A DNA stretch of 64,000 bases from Rhodanobacteraceae bacterium (GTDB taxonomy: Bacteria; Pseudomonadota; Gammaproteobacteria; Xanthomonadales; SZUA-5): the NCBI GenBank assembly GCA_016717705.1, contig JADKFD010000001.1:124001-188000 (forward strand), in the 5' to 3' direction. Made by a program: the position numbers and the translations under genes. Below, one piece after another: positions 44,252 to 53,628 of this stretch (the stretch's first letter is position 1; the number at the start of each line of letters is the position of its first letter). The notes beneath the pieces were generated by a model, which was not told where the DNA came from, ran no database searches, and saw only the letters and a list, made by a program, of their open reading frames with translations.

Positions 44252-47002
44252 ATGGACTCGTTTGTGCGGGCGCTGCGTGCCGGCGGCGGTCGCCAGGTGG
44301 CAGGAAGGGATGCGGCCCCCCCCGTTTGCGAGGATCTGTCCGACGCCCTGCGTGCCGGCCTGTGCGCGCTGCTCCTGCTCGGAGTTCCGGCGCACGCGGC
44401 CTGGCCGCCGTCGGTGCCCGCCGAGATCGCGCTGGAACTGCGCAACTCCGCGGCGGCGGCCCGGGTCGATGAACTGGCGATCGGCGGCGTGCCGCTGCCG
44501 CGCGCGCTGAACCTGCGCACGCTGCAGGGGCTGGCGGTGGTCGACGCCCAGGGCATCGCGGTGCCGGCGGGTTTTCGCGTGCTGGCGCGCTGGCACGCCG
44601 CGCGAGGATGCCAACGCGCCGATCCAATGGCTGCAGGTGCGCTTGCTTGCCGATGTGCCGGCGGCCGGCAGCGCGCGCTATCGCTTGCGTACCGATGGCG
44701 GCGTGGCCAATCCGGCGCCCGCGCAGCCGCTGTCGCTGAGCCAGATCGGCGCGCAATGGCAGGTCGATACCGGCGTGGCGCGCTTCGTCCTCGGCGCCAG
44801 CCCGGCGCGGCTGTTCGACCGCATCGAAGCCCCGGTGGGCAGCGCGCTGGTCGATTCGAGCAGCCTGAGCGCGACCGTCGATGGCCAGTCGATTGGCGGC
44901 TTCGCCAGCATCCGCAGCATCGTCGTCGAGCATGCCGATGCGCTCGGCGCCGTGCTCCTGCGGAGGGAGTTTTCCTCATCCGGCGGTGGGCGGTGGCCTG
45001 ATCAGCGGCGGCCGGCGGCTGCAGTTCGCCGCCGGTTCGTCGGCGGTCAGCGTGCGCGAGTGGATCGACTGGGAAGGCGACCGCTGTGGCTTGGGCACCC
45101 TGAGCTGCGACGGCACGCCGAACGCGCGCGAACTGCAGCGCTGGCGCGTCGCGCTGTCGCCCACGCTCAACGGCACGCGCACGCTGGCAGTGCTGGCGCA
45201 ACCCGCACAGCCGGCGGTCGCGACCGCCGCCGCGGCAGCGTGCCGAGCTGCGCCAGCTGCGCCGCAGCCAGCGCCTGCAGCCGCAGCAGTACACGCTGGC
45301 CGTGCCCGGTCAGGCGCCACAGCAGGGGGTGCGTGCGGATGCCGGCGCGCTGTTGCTGAGCGGCAACCAGGGCCGCGTCGGCATCGCGCTGGCGCAGATG
45401 GCCGATTTCGAGCCGCAGGCGCTGCGTCTGCTCGCCGACGGTTCGATCGCCGCGGACCTGGCCGACGATGGCGTCTGGCTCGGCGCGCGCCAGGGCACTT
45501 ACGCCGTGTATCGGCTCGGCGCCTGGCCGCTGACGACCGCCGTCGACCAAGCGCTCGGCGAACTGCGCCGCGGGCTCGACCAGCCGCTATGGGTGCTCGC
45601 CGCACCCGATTGGATCGCCGCCTCGCAGGCCACCGAGGAATTTCCGGTCGGCACGCTGGCGCCGGCACTGGCCAGCTACGACACGCTGCTCGACGACCTG
45701 ATCGCGCGCACGCAGACCCTGCGCCGCGAGCGCGGCCTCGAAGGCCTGCAGACCTTCGGCTTGTTCCCGCGCGAATGGGGCAACCCGATCGGTGCCGACG
45801 AGATCGACTGCGGCGACGACCCGACGCCCACGCAGGACTGGGACGATCCCTACTGGTGCGCCAGCTGGACCGATTACCACAACACCAGCATGAGCGCCTG
45901 GGTGCACGCCTGGCGCAGGAGCGATCCGGCTGCCCTGCGCAGCCTGGCAATCCCCGCTGCGCTGCGCATGCTGCATACCCAGCTGCAGCGCTGCGCGCCG
46001 GACGACGACTTCTTCCACTGCGGCCAGGTGCCGACCGGCTACGGCGGCTATCGCGCCAACAACAACGGCTCGCACCAGTACATCGAGGGCCTGGCGCAGT
46101 ACTACTGGATGAGCGGCGACGACAGCGTGGTCGAACGCCTGCTGCAGGGCGCGCGCGTGCGTCGCGCCTACATGTGCCCGGCGCGCGGCAGCACGCCGCC
46201 CGGCCCGATGTGCAGCGCCACCACGCCGATCGCCGATCCCTGGGCCGGGCTCAACGACCGCGTCGCGGTGCAGGCCTATCAGATGTTCCGGCTGGTCGGT
46301 CTGACCGCCGACGTCAGCTTCCTGGTCGACTGGAGCGGCAATACGGCGCGTGCGTTGACGCAGAACTTCGCGCTGCTGCAGTCGGGCGGACAGACGCTGG
46401 GTTTCACCGAACCCTCCGGCAGCGGCGACTTCAGCATCATCGGCGCCGCCGGCAGCTACTACACCACGCAGCTGTGGATGGCCTCGGTGTACGACTTCAA
46501 CCAGTTGCAGCGGCTGCGCATCGACAGCAACGACGCGGCGCTGGGTTTGCCGGCAATCAGCCCGTCGGCGGCAATCGACGCCTGGGCGCGCACCCTGATG
46601 GCCGCCGCCAGCGTCGCGCCGGGCGGCAACGGCGGCGCCAGCGGCGTCTGGCCGAACGAACTGCGCTTCACCTTCAGCGGCAATCGCGTCGGTGGCGCGC
46701 TGACCCAGCTGCAACCCGGCTGGGCGCCAGGGTCCGCGCCGCAACCGTGCGAAGATCGTTGCCTCTACGACTCCGGCAAGGCCAGCCTCGCTGCCACCCT
46801 GGCGCGCTCGGCCGACGCCCTCGGCGACACCGCGATGCGTCAAATGGCCCTCGACCTGAGCGCGCTGACCCTGCAGGTGGTCGGGCAACTGCCGCAACCG
46901 ATGAACAAGGCCACCGGCCTGTACTTCGGTCGCCTGCATGCGGCGGTGGCGCGGCTGTCGCTGGGTAGCGCCGATCCGCTGTTTGGCAGTGGCTTCGAGT
47001 GA
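44252..47002 (+). CDS. Large secreted protein with C-terminal GFE tail, several apparent frameshifts
   Basis: About 900 residues in four frames. Piece 1 (44252-~44600) holds a signal sequence (LCALLLLGVPAHAAWPPS). Piece 2 (~44600-44980) includes PAPAQPLSLSQIGAQW, piece 3 (~44980-45240) LISGGRRLQFAAGSSAVSV, and piece 4 (~45240-47002) DDPYWCASWTDYHNTSMSAW and GYRANNNGSHQYIEGLAQYY. Every change is the same direction (+1). The C-terminal piece looks alpha-helical and might be a toroid of a carbohydrate-active enzyme, which I infer from its repeated helical pattern and Trp/Tyr content only. It ends ADPLFGSGFE. Start uncertain because of a C-rich run (44322-44330). Located 38 bases after the CHAT gene. 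Confidence 0.65.
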
Positions 47003-47068
47003 GAGGCCTGGCTGACCGGAGGGCAGCGGAGCTCGCGCGCCCCCGCCTCCGCGAATTCACGGCATTCT

Positions 47069-47091
47069 GTAGGAGCGCGCTCGCGCGCGAT
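47069..47091. repeat. REP-like element, family A, single arm
   Basis: GTAGGAGCGCGCTCGCGCGCGA... in the gap between two convergent genes; no partner arm within 100 bases. Confidence 0.7.
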
Positions 47092-47102
47092 CTGTCACAC
47101 CC

Positions 47103-48008
47103 TCACGGCGCAAACCCGAACAGCGCCAGCAACTGGGCATCGCTGACCGCCGCCGGGTTGCTGAAATCGGCGCCGACGAAAGGCGTCGGAATCTGCGGCC
47201 GATCCACGCGCAGGAACTCGAAGGTGGCGTTGAGATCCGGATCTGCGGGTTGCGGATTGGCGCCGCAGGACTGCGTCAGGATATTGAGGTTGTGGAACTC
47301 GTAGCTGCAGTTCTGCATCGTCGCCCAGTCGGTGTAGGTGACAAAGCCCAGCTGCAGGCGTTCGGGAAAATCGCTGCGATTGAAACGCCGCAGGACTTGC
47401 CAGCCGGAACCGACGCCGCCTACCGGCTGGATCAGCAACAACACGTGCACGCCGACGCGCACCAGTCGCAGGTAGGCAGCATTGGCGCCGGCCGGCGCCG
47501 TCGTGACCAGCAGAGTGGAGACGCTGTTGCCACCGGGCATCGGTGCATGACGCGTGCTTTTGTCCTCGAACTGGTAGACGCCCGGTTCATGCGCCGCGCC
47601 CATCGACAGGAACACATAGGCCTCGCCGCCGCGCGCCCAGTTGGCATTGCTGGCCTCCATCGCGCGCGGGCGCGCAACATAAGCCCGCCACGATACTCGC
47701 GCGAACGGCCCGCCATGCGTGCTGCCGGGTGCCCCGCTGCCAGCCGCGTTGCGCGGATAGACCAGCGTGGTGGCGACCACGTCGCCGCTCAGTTCCTTGT
47801 AGGTCAGCTCGCCGCGAAAATCTTCGTACCAGCCGGAAGAAAACGGCTGCATGGTCAGACGGCCGGGTACCTGGCCGATGACGCGCGTTTGCAGCTGGTC
47901 GAAAGGCCAATGTTCGGCTGCCAGATGCGCTGGAATCGTCAGCGAGCCGGCTCGTCGAATCGTCGGCAAGCCAGGCGATCGGCGCCACGGCAGGGTCTTC
48001 CAGGCCAT
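47103..48008 (-). CDS. Beta-sandwich protein of unknown function, uncertain start
   Basis: 301 residues from ATG at 48008. GWYEDFRGELTYKELSGDVV, GGPFARVSWRAYVARP and LQLGFVTYTDWATM are spaced as in concanavalin-A-like sugar-binding sandwich domains such as DUF1349; I am only moderately sure. No signal peptide is seen in this frame. A different frame upstream (MSRKRNVPAPRPP, ending about 47900) could supply the true N-terminus if a base is wrong. Five Cys or fewer; no catalytic motif seen. Convergent with the large secreted protein. Confidence 0.6.
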   Translation of the reverse strand: MAWKTLPWRRSPGLPTIRRAGSLTIPAHLAAEHWPFDQLQTRVIGQVPGRLTMQPFSSGWYEDFRGELTYKELSGDVVATTLVYPRNAAGSGAPGSTHGGPFARVSWRAYVARPRAMEASNANWARGGEAYVFLSMGAAHEPGVYQFEDKSTRHAPMPGGNSVSTLLVTTAPAGANAAYLRLVRVGVHVLLLIQPVGGVGSGWQVLRRFNRSDFPERLQLGFVTYTDWATMQNCSYEFHNLNILTQSCGANPQPADPDLNATFEFLRVDRPQIPTPFVGADFSNPAAVSDAQLLALFGFAP

Positions 48009-48287
48009 CCTGAACAGGCTGGCGGCGGCGCCGGCGTCGCATCATCGCGTCGGCGGGCGGGCGAGGGGCAGGCACGTTGCGCTTGCGGGACATCAGGGCC
48101 TCCACAGCGCGCGCGGCAGCGTGCAGCAGGCACGGCCTGGTTCAAGGCAACGGCAATGTGACGCACGCGGGGCCGTTCGATTCTCGCCAGCCATCTGCCG
48201 CCCGCCATGACCCGCAACCGCACATCGCGGTGGAAAGCGGCCTTGCCCGCTTGCTCCGACCCAACACCTGCGCTACCTTCCCCCGCC

Positions 48288-48551
48288 ATGTCCGAGACCC
48301 ACACCGACACCCCGGCCCAACCCGGCGCGATCGCCGATTTCGAGAAGTCCCTGGACGAACTCGAGTCGCTGGTCGCGCGCATGGAAAAGGGCGATCTGAC
48401 GCTGGAAGATTCCGTCAAGGCCTTCGAGCGCGGCATGGCGCTGTACCAGAACTGCCAGAAGGCGCTCGACGAGGCGGAACTGCGCGTCGACCTGCTGCTC
48501 AAGGGCAACGATCCGGCCGGGCGCGTGCGCTTCGACCCGGAAACGCCCTGA
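48288..48551 (+). CDS. xseB: Exodeoxyribonuclease VII small subunit
   Basis: 87 residues. FEKSLDELESLVARMEKGDL and TLEDSVKAFERGMALYQNCQ form the two-helix coiled-coil of XseB, which binds the large subunit XseA. The ATG at 48288 is preferred to the longer open frame. Followed by ispA about 100 bases on, as in many proteobacteria. The 48009-48287 gap upstream holds no other gene I could support. Confidence 0.95.
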   Translation: MSETHTDTPAQPGAIADFEKSLDELESLVARMEKGDLTLEDSVKAFERGMALYQNCQKALDEAELRVDLLLKGNDPAGRVRFDPETP

Positions 48552-48648
48552 GCCGCGCGCAGCCGACTGCGAACACGCGTGCTTTCATCAACCGGCCCCA
48601 CGCGGGCAGCGCCAGCCGCGGCGCCTCACTGACTGCGCACCGCCATCG

Positions 48649-49542
48649 ATGACTTCGTTAGCTCTCACCTTTCTGACGCAATCGGCGGCACGCGCAGAGC
48701 TGGCGCTGGAACGCGCGCTGCCGACGCCTGATCAGTTGCCGCAGCAACTGCATGCCGCGATGCGCTACAGCGTACTCGGCGGCGGCAAGCGCCTGCGGCC
48801 GACGCTGGTCTATGCGGCCGCGGCGGCGCTCGGCGTCGATGACCCCGAACTCGATCTTCCGGCGGCGGCGGTCGAAATCATTCATGCCTATTCGCTGATC
48901 CACGACGACCTGCCGGCGATGGACGACGACGAGCTGCGCCGCGGCAAGCCGACCTGCCACATCGCCTTTGGCGAGGCCGAGGCGATCCTGGCCGGCGATG
49001 CGCTGCAGGCGCTGGCCTTCGAAGTGCTCGCGCGCGATTGCCATTGGTCGCCGCGCGCGCAACTGGCCATGCTGCGCCTGCTCGCCAATGCCTGTGGCTC
49101 GCTCGGCATGGCTGGCGGCCAGGCCATCGACCTCGCCGCGGTGCGCCAGCAGCTGAGCCTGGAACAACTCGAACGCATGCACCGCTACAAGACCGGTGCG
49201 CTGATCCGCGCCTCGGTGCTGCTCGGCGCGCTGGCGGCCGGGTGCGAGGAAAGCAGCGCGCCGTTCGCGGCCCTGGCCCGCTACGGTCACGAATTGGGCT
49301 TTGCTTTCCAGATCCACGACGACGTGCTCGATGTGCTCGGCGATACCGAGGTCATCGGCAAGCCGCAGGGTTCCGACAGCGCGCGCGGCAAACCGACCTA
49401 CCCGGCATTGGTCGGCATCGACGAATCGCGCCGACTGGCGTGCCTGCATCGCGACCTCGCCATCGAAGCGCTGGCCGGCTTCGATCAGCGCGCCGACGTG
49501 CTGCGCGCATTGGCGCGCTATGTGGTGGAACGCGAGAGCTGA
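48649..49542 (+). CDS. ispA: Farnesyl diphosphate synthase
   Basis: 297 residues. Condenses isoprenyl diphosphates. First Asp-rich motif DDLPAMDDDELRRGKPTCH and second FQIHDDVLDVLGD are intact, with the GGGKRLRPTL substrate loop. dxs, which often follows, is not here. The short gap to xseB holds no gene. Confidence 0.95.
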   Translation: MTSLALTFLTQSAARAELALERALPTPDQLPQQLHAAMRYSVLGGGKRLRPTLVYAAAAALGVDDPELDLPAAAVEIIHAYSLIHDDLPAMDDDELRRGKPTCHIAFGEAEAILAGDALQALAFEVLARDCHWSPRAQLAMLRLLANACGSLGMAGGQAIDLAAVRQQLSLEQLERMHRYKTGALIRASVLLGALAAGCEESSAPFAALARYGHELGFAFQIHDDVLDVLGDTEVIGKPQGSDSARGKPTYPALVGIDESRRLACLHRDLAIEALAGFDQRADVLRALARYVVERES

Positions 49543-49563
49543 TTCTTGGTTGTTGGTTGCAGA

Positions 49564-49639
49564 GCATCGCGCGCAAGCGGGTCCTGCACACCCTGCCGAG
49601 GACTCACGCAAGAATTGTAGAAGCGCTTGCGCGCGATGC
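49564..49639. repeat. REP-like inverted pair, family A, degenerate
   Basis: Arms at about 49564-49588 (GCATCGCGCGCAAGCGGGTC) and 49617-49639 (GTAGAAGCGCTTGCGCG...), both with several changes from the consensus. Lies between convergent ispA and the SDR gene. Confidence 0.7.
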
Positions 49640-49665
49640 CTTTCCCAAATCCGACAACCGCCTTT

Positions 49666-50472
49666 TCACTTCGCCTTTTGCGAATTCTTCGCCACGTACT
49701 TCAGCAGTTCCTTGAAATACATCCCCGGCAGCCAGCGCTTGAGCAGCCAGCGGCTGCGCGTGTCCTTGTGCGGCAGCAGCAGAAAACGCCCGCGCTCGGC
49801 CTGCTCGACGGTGTAGCGGGCCACATCGGCGGCGTCGATCGGGCTCTTTTCCATCAGCTTCGCCGCCATATGCTTCATCGGCGCATCGGATGTCCCCTGA
49901 AACGACTCCAGCAGATTGGTCTTGAAGAAGCTCGGGCAGAGCACGCTGACACGGATGCCCTTGGGCAGCAGTTCGGCGCGCATGCCCTCGGACATGGCCA
50001 CCACCGCAGCCTTGGACACGCCGTAGGCGCCCAGCCCCGGCGCCCCGGCCAGACCGGCAAACGAGGCCACGTTGATCACCAACCCGTTGCGCTGCGCCTC
50101 CATCATCGGCACGAACTCGCGCACGCCGCGGACCACGCCCATCAGATTGATGTTCAGCGTGCGCTGCCACTCGGCGATGCTGGTATGCGCGCATTCGCCG
50201 CCACAGGCGATCCCGGCGTTGTTGACCAGCACGTCCAGACCACTCCAGGCGCCCTGGATCTGCGCCTTCAGAGCAGCCATCGCCGCATCCGATCCGACAT
50301 CGGCCACCAGCGCCAGATGGCCGCCGCCCGACAGCAGGCGTCGCGTCTCCTCGGCGCGATCCGCGTACAGATCGACACAGGCGACGCGATCGCCGCGAGC
50401 GGCATAGTTCAGCGCCAGCTCGCGCCCGAGCCCGCTGCCCGCTCCGGTAATCAGTACCCGCCGACCCGCCAT
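49666..50472 (-). CDS. Short-chain dehydrogenase/reductase
   Basis: 268 residues. NAD(P) site TGAGSGLGREL, NNAGI, SFAGLAGAPGLGAYGVSKAA with the catalytic Tyr-Lys, and a positively charged C-terminus (RWLLKRWLPGMYFKELLKY) that may associate with membranes. Substrate not predictable. The ATG at 50472 was taken over a longer frame because MAGRRVLITGAGSGLG is the family start. Divergent from another SDR gene, sharing an 82-base gap. Confidence 0.9.
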   Translation of the reverse strand: MAGRRVLITGAGSGLGRELALNYAARGDRVACVDLYADRAEETRRLLSGGGHLALVADVGSDAAMAALKAQIQGAWSGLDVLVNNAGIACGGECAHTSIAEWQRTLNINLMGVVRGVREFVPMMEAQRNGLVINVASFAGLAGAPGLGAYGVSKAAVVAMSEGMRAELLPKGIRVSVLCPSFFKTNLLESFQGTSDAPMKHMAAKLMEKSPIDAADVARYTVEQAERGRFLLLPHKDTRSRWLLKRWLPGMYFKELLKYVAKNSQKAK

Positions 50473-50554
50473 GCGCTCACCCCGTGGATTGCTCGACGCC
50501 AAGGATGCAGACTCGGCGCCATCCACTCAAGCCACGATTGCCCTGGAGAATCCG

Positions 50555-51310
50555 ATGTCCGCACTTTTCGATCTGTCCGGCAAGACCGCCCTGGTGACCG
50601 GCGCCAGCCGCGGCATCGGCGAATCCATCGCGCGCCTGCTGGCGGCGCATGGCGCGCGCGTGATCGTCTCCAGTCGCAAGCTCGATGCCTGCGAAACCGT
50701 CGCCGCCAGCATCCGGGAAGCCGGCGGCCAGGCTGAAGCAATCGCCGCGCATATCGGCGAACCTGCGGCCATCGATGCGCTGTTCGCCGAACTCGACGCC
50801 AAGGGCCTGACGCCCGACCTGCTGGTCAACAATGCGGCGGCCAATCCCTACTTCGGGCCGATGCTGGACATGGGCATCGACGCCTACCACAAGACGGTCG
50901 ACGTCAATATCCGCGGCTATTGGTACACCACGCAGCAGGCCGCCAAACGGATGAAGTCCGGTGGTTCGATCGTCAATATCGCCAGCGTCAACGGCGTGCG
51001 TCCGGCCTTCGGACAGGGCGTCTACTCATTCTCGAAAGCCGCGATCATCTCGATGACCCAGGCCTGGGCCAAGGAACTGGCCCAGCAGCAAATTCGCGTC
51101 AACGCGGTATTGCCGGGGCTGACCGACACCAAGTTCGCCAGCGCGATCACCCAGTCGCCGGCGATCCTGAAGATGATCATGCCGCTGATCCCGCAACAGC
51201 GCATGGCGCAGCCCGACGAAATCGCGCCGGCCGTGCTGTACCTGCTGAGCGCGGCGTCGTCCTACGTCACCGGCGCGGTATTGCCGGTGGATGGGGGGTA
51301 TCTGGCGTAG
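50555..51310 (+). CDS. Short-chain dehydrogenase/reductase
   Basis: 251 residues. TGASRGIGESIARLLA, NNAAANPYFGPM, IASVNGVRPAFGQGVYSFSKAA with YxxxK, and the C-terminal VTGAVLPVDGGYLA are canonical. Closer to 3-ketoacyl-type classical SDRs than the neighbouring gene. Substrate not predictable. Confidence 0.9.
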   Translation: MSALFDLSGKTALVTGASRGIGESIARLLAAHGARVIVSSRKLDACETVAASIREAGGQAEAIAAHIGEPAAIDALFAELDAKGLTPDLLVNNAAANPYFGPMLDMGIDAYHKTVDVNIRGYWYTTQQAAKRMKSGGSIVNIASVNGVRPAFGQGVYSFSKAAIISMTQAWAKELAQQQIRVNAVLPGLTDTKFASAITQSPAILKMIMPLIPQQRMAQPDEIAPAVLYLLSAASSYVTGAVLPVDGGYLA

Positions 51311-51398
51311 GGGAATCCCGGGAATCGGGAATCGGGAATCGATCGGTTCGGGATCGCGCGCAAACGCTCCACAGGGCCTGCGTTTGCTCCGGCGATGC

Positions 51399-51447
51399 CA
51401 ACAACCAACAACCAGCAACCAGCAACCAGCAACCAACAACCAACAAC
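51399..51447. repeat. Heptamer tandem repeat (CAACAAC/CAGCAAC, seven units)
   Basis: Seven 7-bp units: CAACAAC twice, CAGCAAC three times, CAACAAC twice, between an SDR gene and the convergent receiver gene. Its complement is GTTGTTG/GTTGCTG, so it is the same unit family as at 12474-12501. Confidence 0.85.
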
Positions 51448-51451
51448 TGAC

Positions 51452-51919
51452 TCATTCCTTGACCACGCCCAGCAGCCGATCCACCCGGGCAAACACTTCC
51501 GGGCGCGAGAACGGCTTCTTCATGAAATCGTCGGCGCCGATCTTCTGCGCCCAGAAATGCTCGGTGGCCTGCTCGTTGCCGCTCATCATGATGATCGGGA
51601 TCTCGGCGGTCAGCTGATCGCGACGCAGTGCGCGCAGCGCGGCAAAGCCGTTCATGCCGGGCAATACGATGTCGAGGAAGATCAGCCGTGGCAGCTGTTC
51701 CTTGGCGATCTGGATGCCGCTCTCGGCATCAAAAGCCTCCAGCGGCTCGTAGCCATTCTGCTCCAGCATGCGCCGCAGCATGGTCACGACCGTGGTCGAG
51801 TCGTCGATGATCAGAATCTGCGTGCCGCGCTTGACGCGCGGGCGATTCTTGAAGCGACGATCGTCGGCAGCTTTCTTGCCACCGCCGAAAATGCCGCGAA
51901 TGAAGTCGAACAGGCCCAT
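51452..51919 (-). CDS. Single-domain response regulator (PilG/CheY-like)
   Basis: 155 residues. Short basic N-terminus (MGLFDFIRGIFGGGKKAADD...) then one receiver (about 34-152): ILIIDDSTTVV, phosphoacceptor in RLIFLDIVLPGMNG, MMSGNE and FMKKPFSRPE. No output domain, so it acts by protein-protein contact, as in chemotaxis or twitching systems. No kinase or pilus gene adjacent. Confidence 0.9.
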   Translation of the reverse strand: MGLFDFIRGIFGGGKKAADDRRFKNRPRVKRGTQILIIDDSTTVVTMLRRMLEQNGYEPLEAFDAESGIQIAKEQLPRLIFLDIVLPGMNGFAALRALRRDQLTAEIPIIMMSGNEQATEHFWAQKIGADDFMKKPFSRPEVFARVDRLLGVVKE

Positions 51920-52111
51920 GGTTTCCCCTTCCTAGCCCCAATGACCGGTTGGCAGCCGACTTCGCCGGCGGCGCGAGCATGCGCGATCGCATCCGCGCAA
52001 CCTGTGATGCAAAGCACGCCCGCCGCCCCACCCGAGCGACCGGTCGGTGAAGCATCCGCCAAACAGGGGGCGATGCGCTAGCGAATGGTGGCAATCGGTT
52101 GTCGGTTGAAA

Positions 52112-52190
52112 GCTATCGCGCGCGAGCGCGCTCCTACAAGTCTTGCGTGGATTCGCGGCAGGTTTGTAGGAGCGCGCTTGCGCGCGATGC
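52112..52190. repeat. REP-like inverted pair, family A
   Basis: Arms at 52112-52137 and 52166-52190 around a 28-bp spacer. Part of the 358-base gap between the receiver gene and pgk. The remaining sequence of that gap contains only heptamer remnants (GGTTGTCGGTTG) and no gene. Confidence 0.8.
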
Positions 52191-52277
52191 TTTTCGCACT
52201 TGGCATTTGATCAATACCGCGCGACGCAACATCCCTATGCTATCGGGCTGACTACCTGCAAACCCCTGGAGCCCGCC

Positions 52278-53459
52278 ATGAACTTCCTGCGCATGACCGA
52301 TCTTGACCTCGCCGGCAAACGCGTGTTGATCCGCGAGGATCTGAACGTGCCGATCAAGGACGGGCGCATCAGCAGCGAGCAGCGCCTGGCGGCGGCATTG
52401 CCGACGATCAAGGCGGCAATGGCCGCGGGCGGACGCGTGCTGGTGATGTCGCACCTGGGCAGGCCGAAGGAAGGCGTGTTCGACGCGGCCGCGTCGATGG
52501 CGCCGGTCGCTGCGTGGCTTTCCGCGCACCTGGGCCAACCGGTGCCGCTGGTGCGCGATTGGCTGGATGGCGTCGACGTGGCGCCCGGCGCGGTCGCGCT
52601 GTGCGAGAACGTGCGCTTCAACGCCGGTGAGGAAAAGGACGACGAAGCGCTGTCCAGGCGCATGGCAGCGCTGTGCGATGTGTTCGTGATGGATGCCTTC
52701 GGCACCGCCCATCGCGCCCAGGCCTCCACCCACGGGGTGGCGAAGTTCGCGCCGATCGCTTGCGCCGGGCCGTTGCTGGCAGCGGAACTGGACGCGCTGG
52801 CCAAGGCGCTGCTGCAGCCAAAGCGCCCGCTGCTGGCGATCGTCGCCGGCTCCAAGGTGTCGACCAAACTGGAACTGCTCGGCAATCTGGTCGACAAGGT
52901 CGACCAACTGATCGTCGGCGGCGGCATCGCCAACACCTTCATCGCCGCGGCCGGGTATGGCGTCGGCAAGTCGCTGTGCGAGGCTGATCTGCTCGACTCC
53001 GCGCGCGCCATCGTCGCCAAGGCCAGCGCGCGCGGCGCCAGCATTCCGCTGCCGCTGGACGTGGTCACCGCGCCGGCCTTCGCTGCCGACGCCAAGGCCA
53101 CCATCGAAGGCATCGACTGCGTCTCCGCCGAAGAGATGATCCTCGACATCGGCCCGAAGACAGCTGCGCACTACGCCGAGCTGATCGCCAACGCCGGCAC
53201 CGTGGTCTGGAACGGCCCGGTCGGCGTGTTCGAGTTCGATGCCTTCGGCGAGGGCACCAAGGCCATCGCGCAGGCCATTGCCAAGTCGCAGGCGTTTTCC
53301 ATCGCCGGCGGCGGCGACACGCTGGCGGCGATCGAGAAGTACGGCATCCAGAACGACATCGGCTACATCAGCACCGGCGGCGGCGCCTTCCTCGAATTCC
53401 TCGAAGGCAAGACCCTGCCGGCGGTGGCGATGCTGCAGGCGCGCGCGGCGCGTCAATGA
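52278..53459 (+). CDS. pgk: Phosphoglycerate kinase
   Basis: 393 residues. ATP-forming step of lower glycolysis. VLIREDLNVPIKDGRI, VMSHLGRPKEG, CDVFVMDAFGTAHR, LAIVAGSKVSTKLELL, WNGPVGVFEF and GGGDTLAAIEKYG are intact. Start ATG at 52278 (MNFLRMTDLDLAGKR). Not adjacent to gapA or fba, unlike many genomes; pyk and gpmI are 24 and 21 kb to the left. Confidence 0.97.
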   Translation: MNFLRMTDLDLAGKRVLIREDLNVPIKDGRISSEQRLAAALPTIKAAMAAGGRVLVMSHLGRPKEGVFDAAASMAPVAAWLSAHLGQPVPLVRDWLDGVDVAPGAVALCENVRFNAGEEKDDEALSRRMAALCDVFVMDAFGTAHRAQASTHGVAKFAPIACAGPLLAAELDALAKALLQPKRPLLAIVAGSKVSTKLELLGNLVDKVDQLIVGGGIANTFIAAAGYGVGKSLCEADLLDSARAIVAKASARGASIPLPLDVVTAPAFAADAKATIEGIDCVSAEEMILDIGPKTAAHYAELIANAGTVVWNGPVGVFEFDAFGEGTKAIAQAIAKSQAFSIAGGGDTLAAIEKYGIQNDIGYISTGGGAFLEFLEGKTLPAVAMLQARAARQ

Positions 53460-53470
53460 GGCATCGCGCC

Positions 53471-53561
53471 ATCTGGAGTGTGCCGGCTTGCCGGCGCTTT
53501 GGATCGGACGCGATGGGCGTCAACCGCAACCAAAGCGGTGGCAAGCCACCGCACTCCAGAT
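53471..53561. repeat. Inverted repeat pair, family E (TGGAGTG...CTTTGG)
   Basis: Arms at 53471-53502 (ATCTGGAGTG...GCGCTTTGG) and 53530-53561 (CCAAAGCGGTGGCAAGCCAC...CTCCAGAT), each with an internal palindrome, about 27 bp apart. Downstream of pgk. A different family from A-C. Confidence 0.8.
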
Positions 53562-53628
53562 AACAGTCGGCACGCGACACAACCATGCGACCGGGCATGC
53601 ATGACATGAACCGAGTCTCCGCGGCAAC

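Noticed and set aside
45587..46939. 450-residue minus-strand ORF opposite the secreted protein
   Set aside because: Shadow frame; the plus-strand translation has a coherent C-terminus and no interruption in this part.
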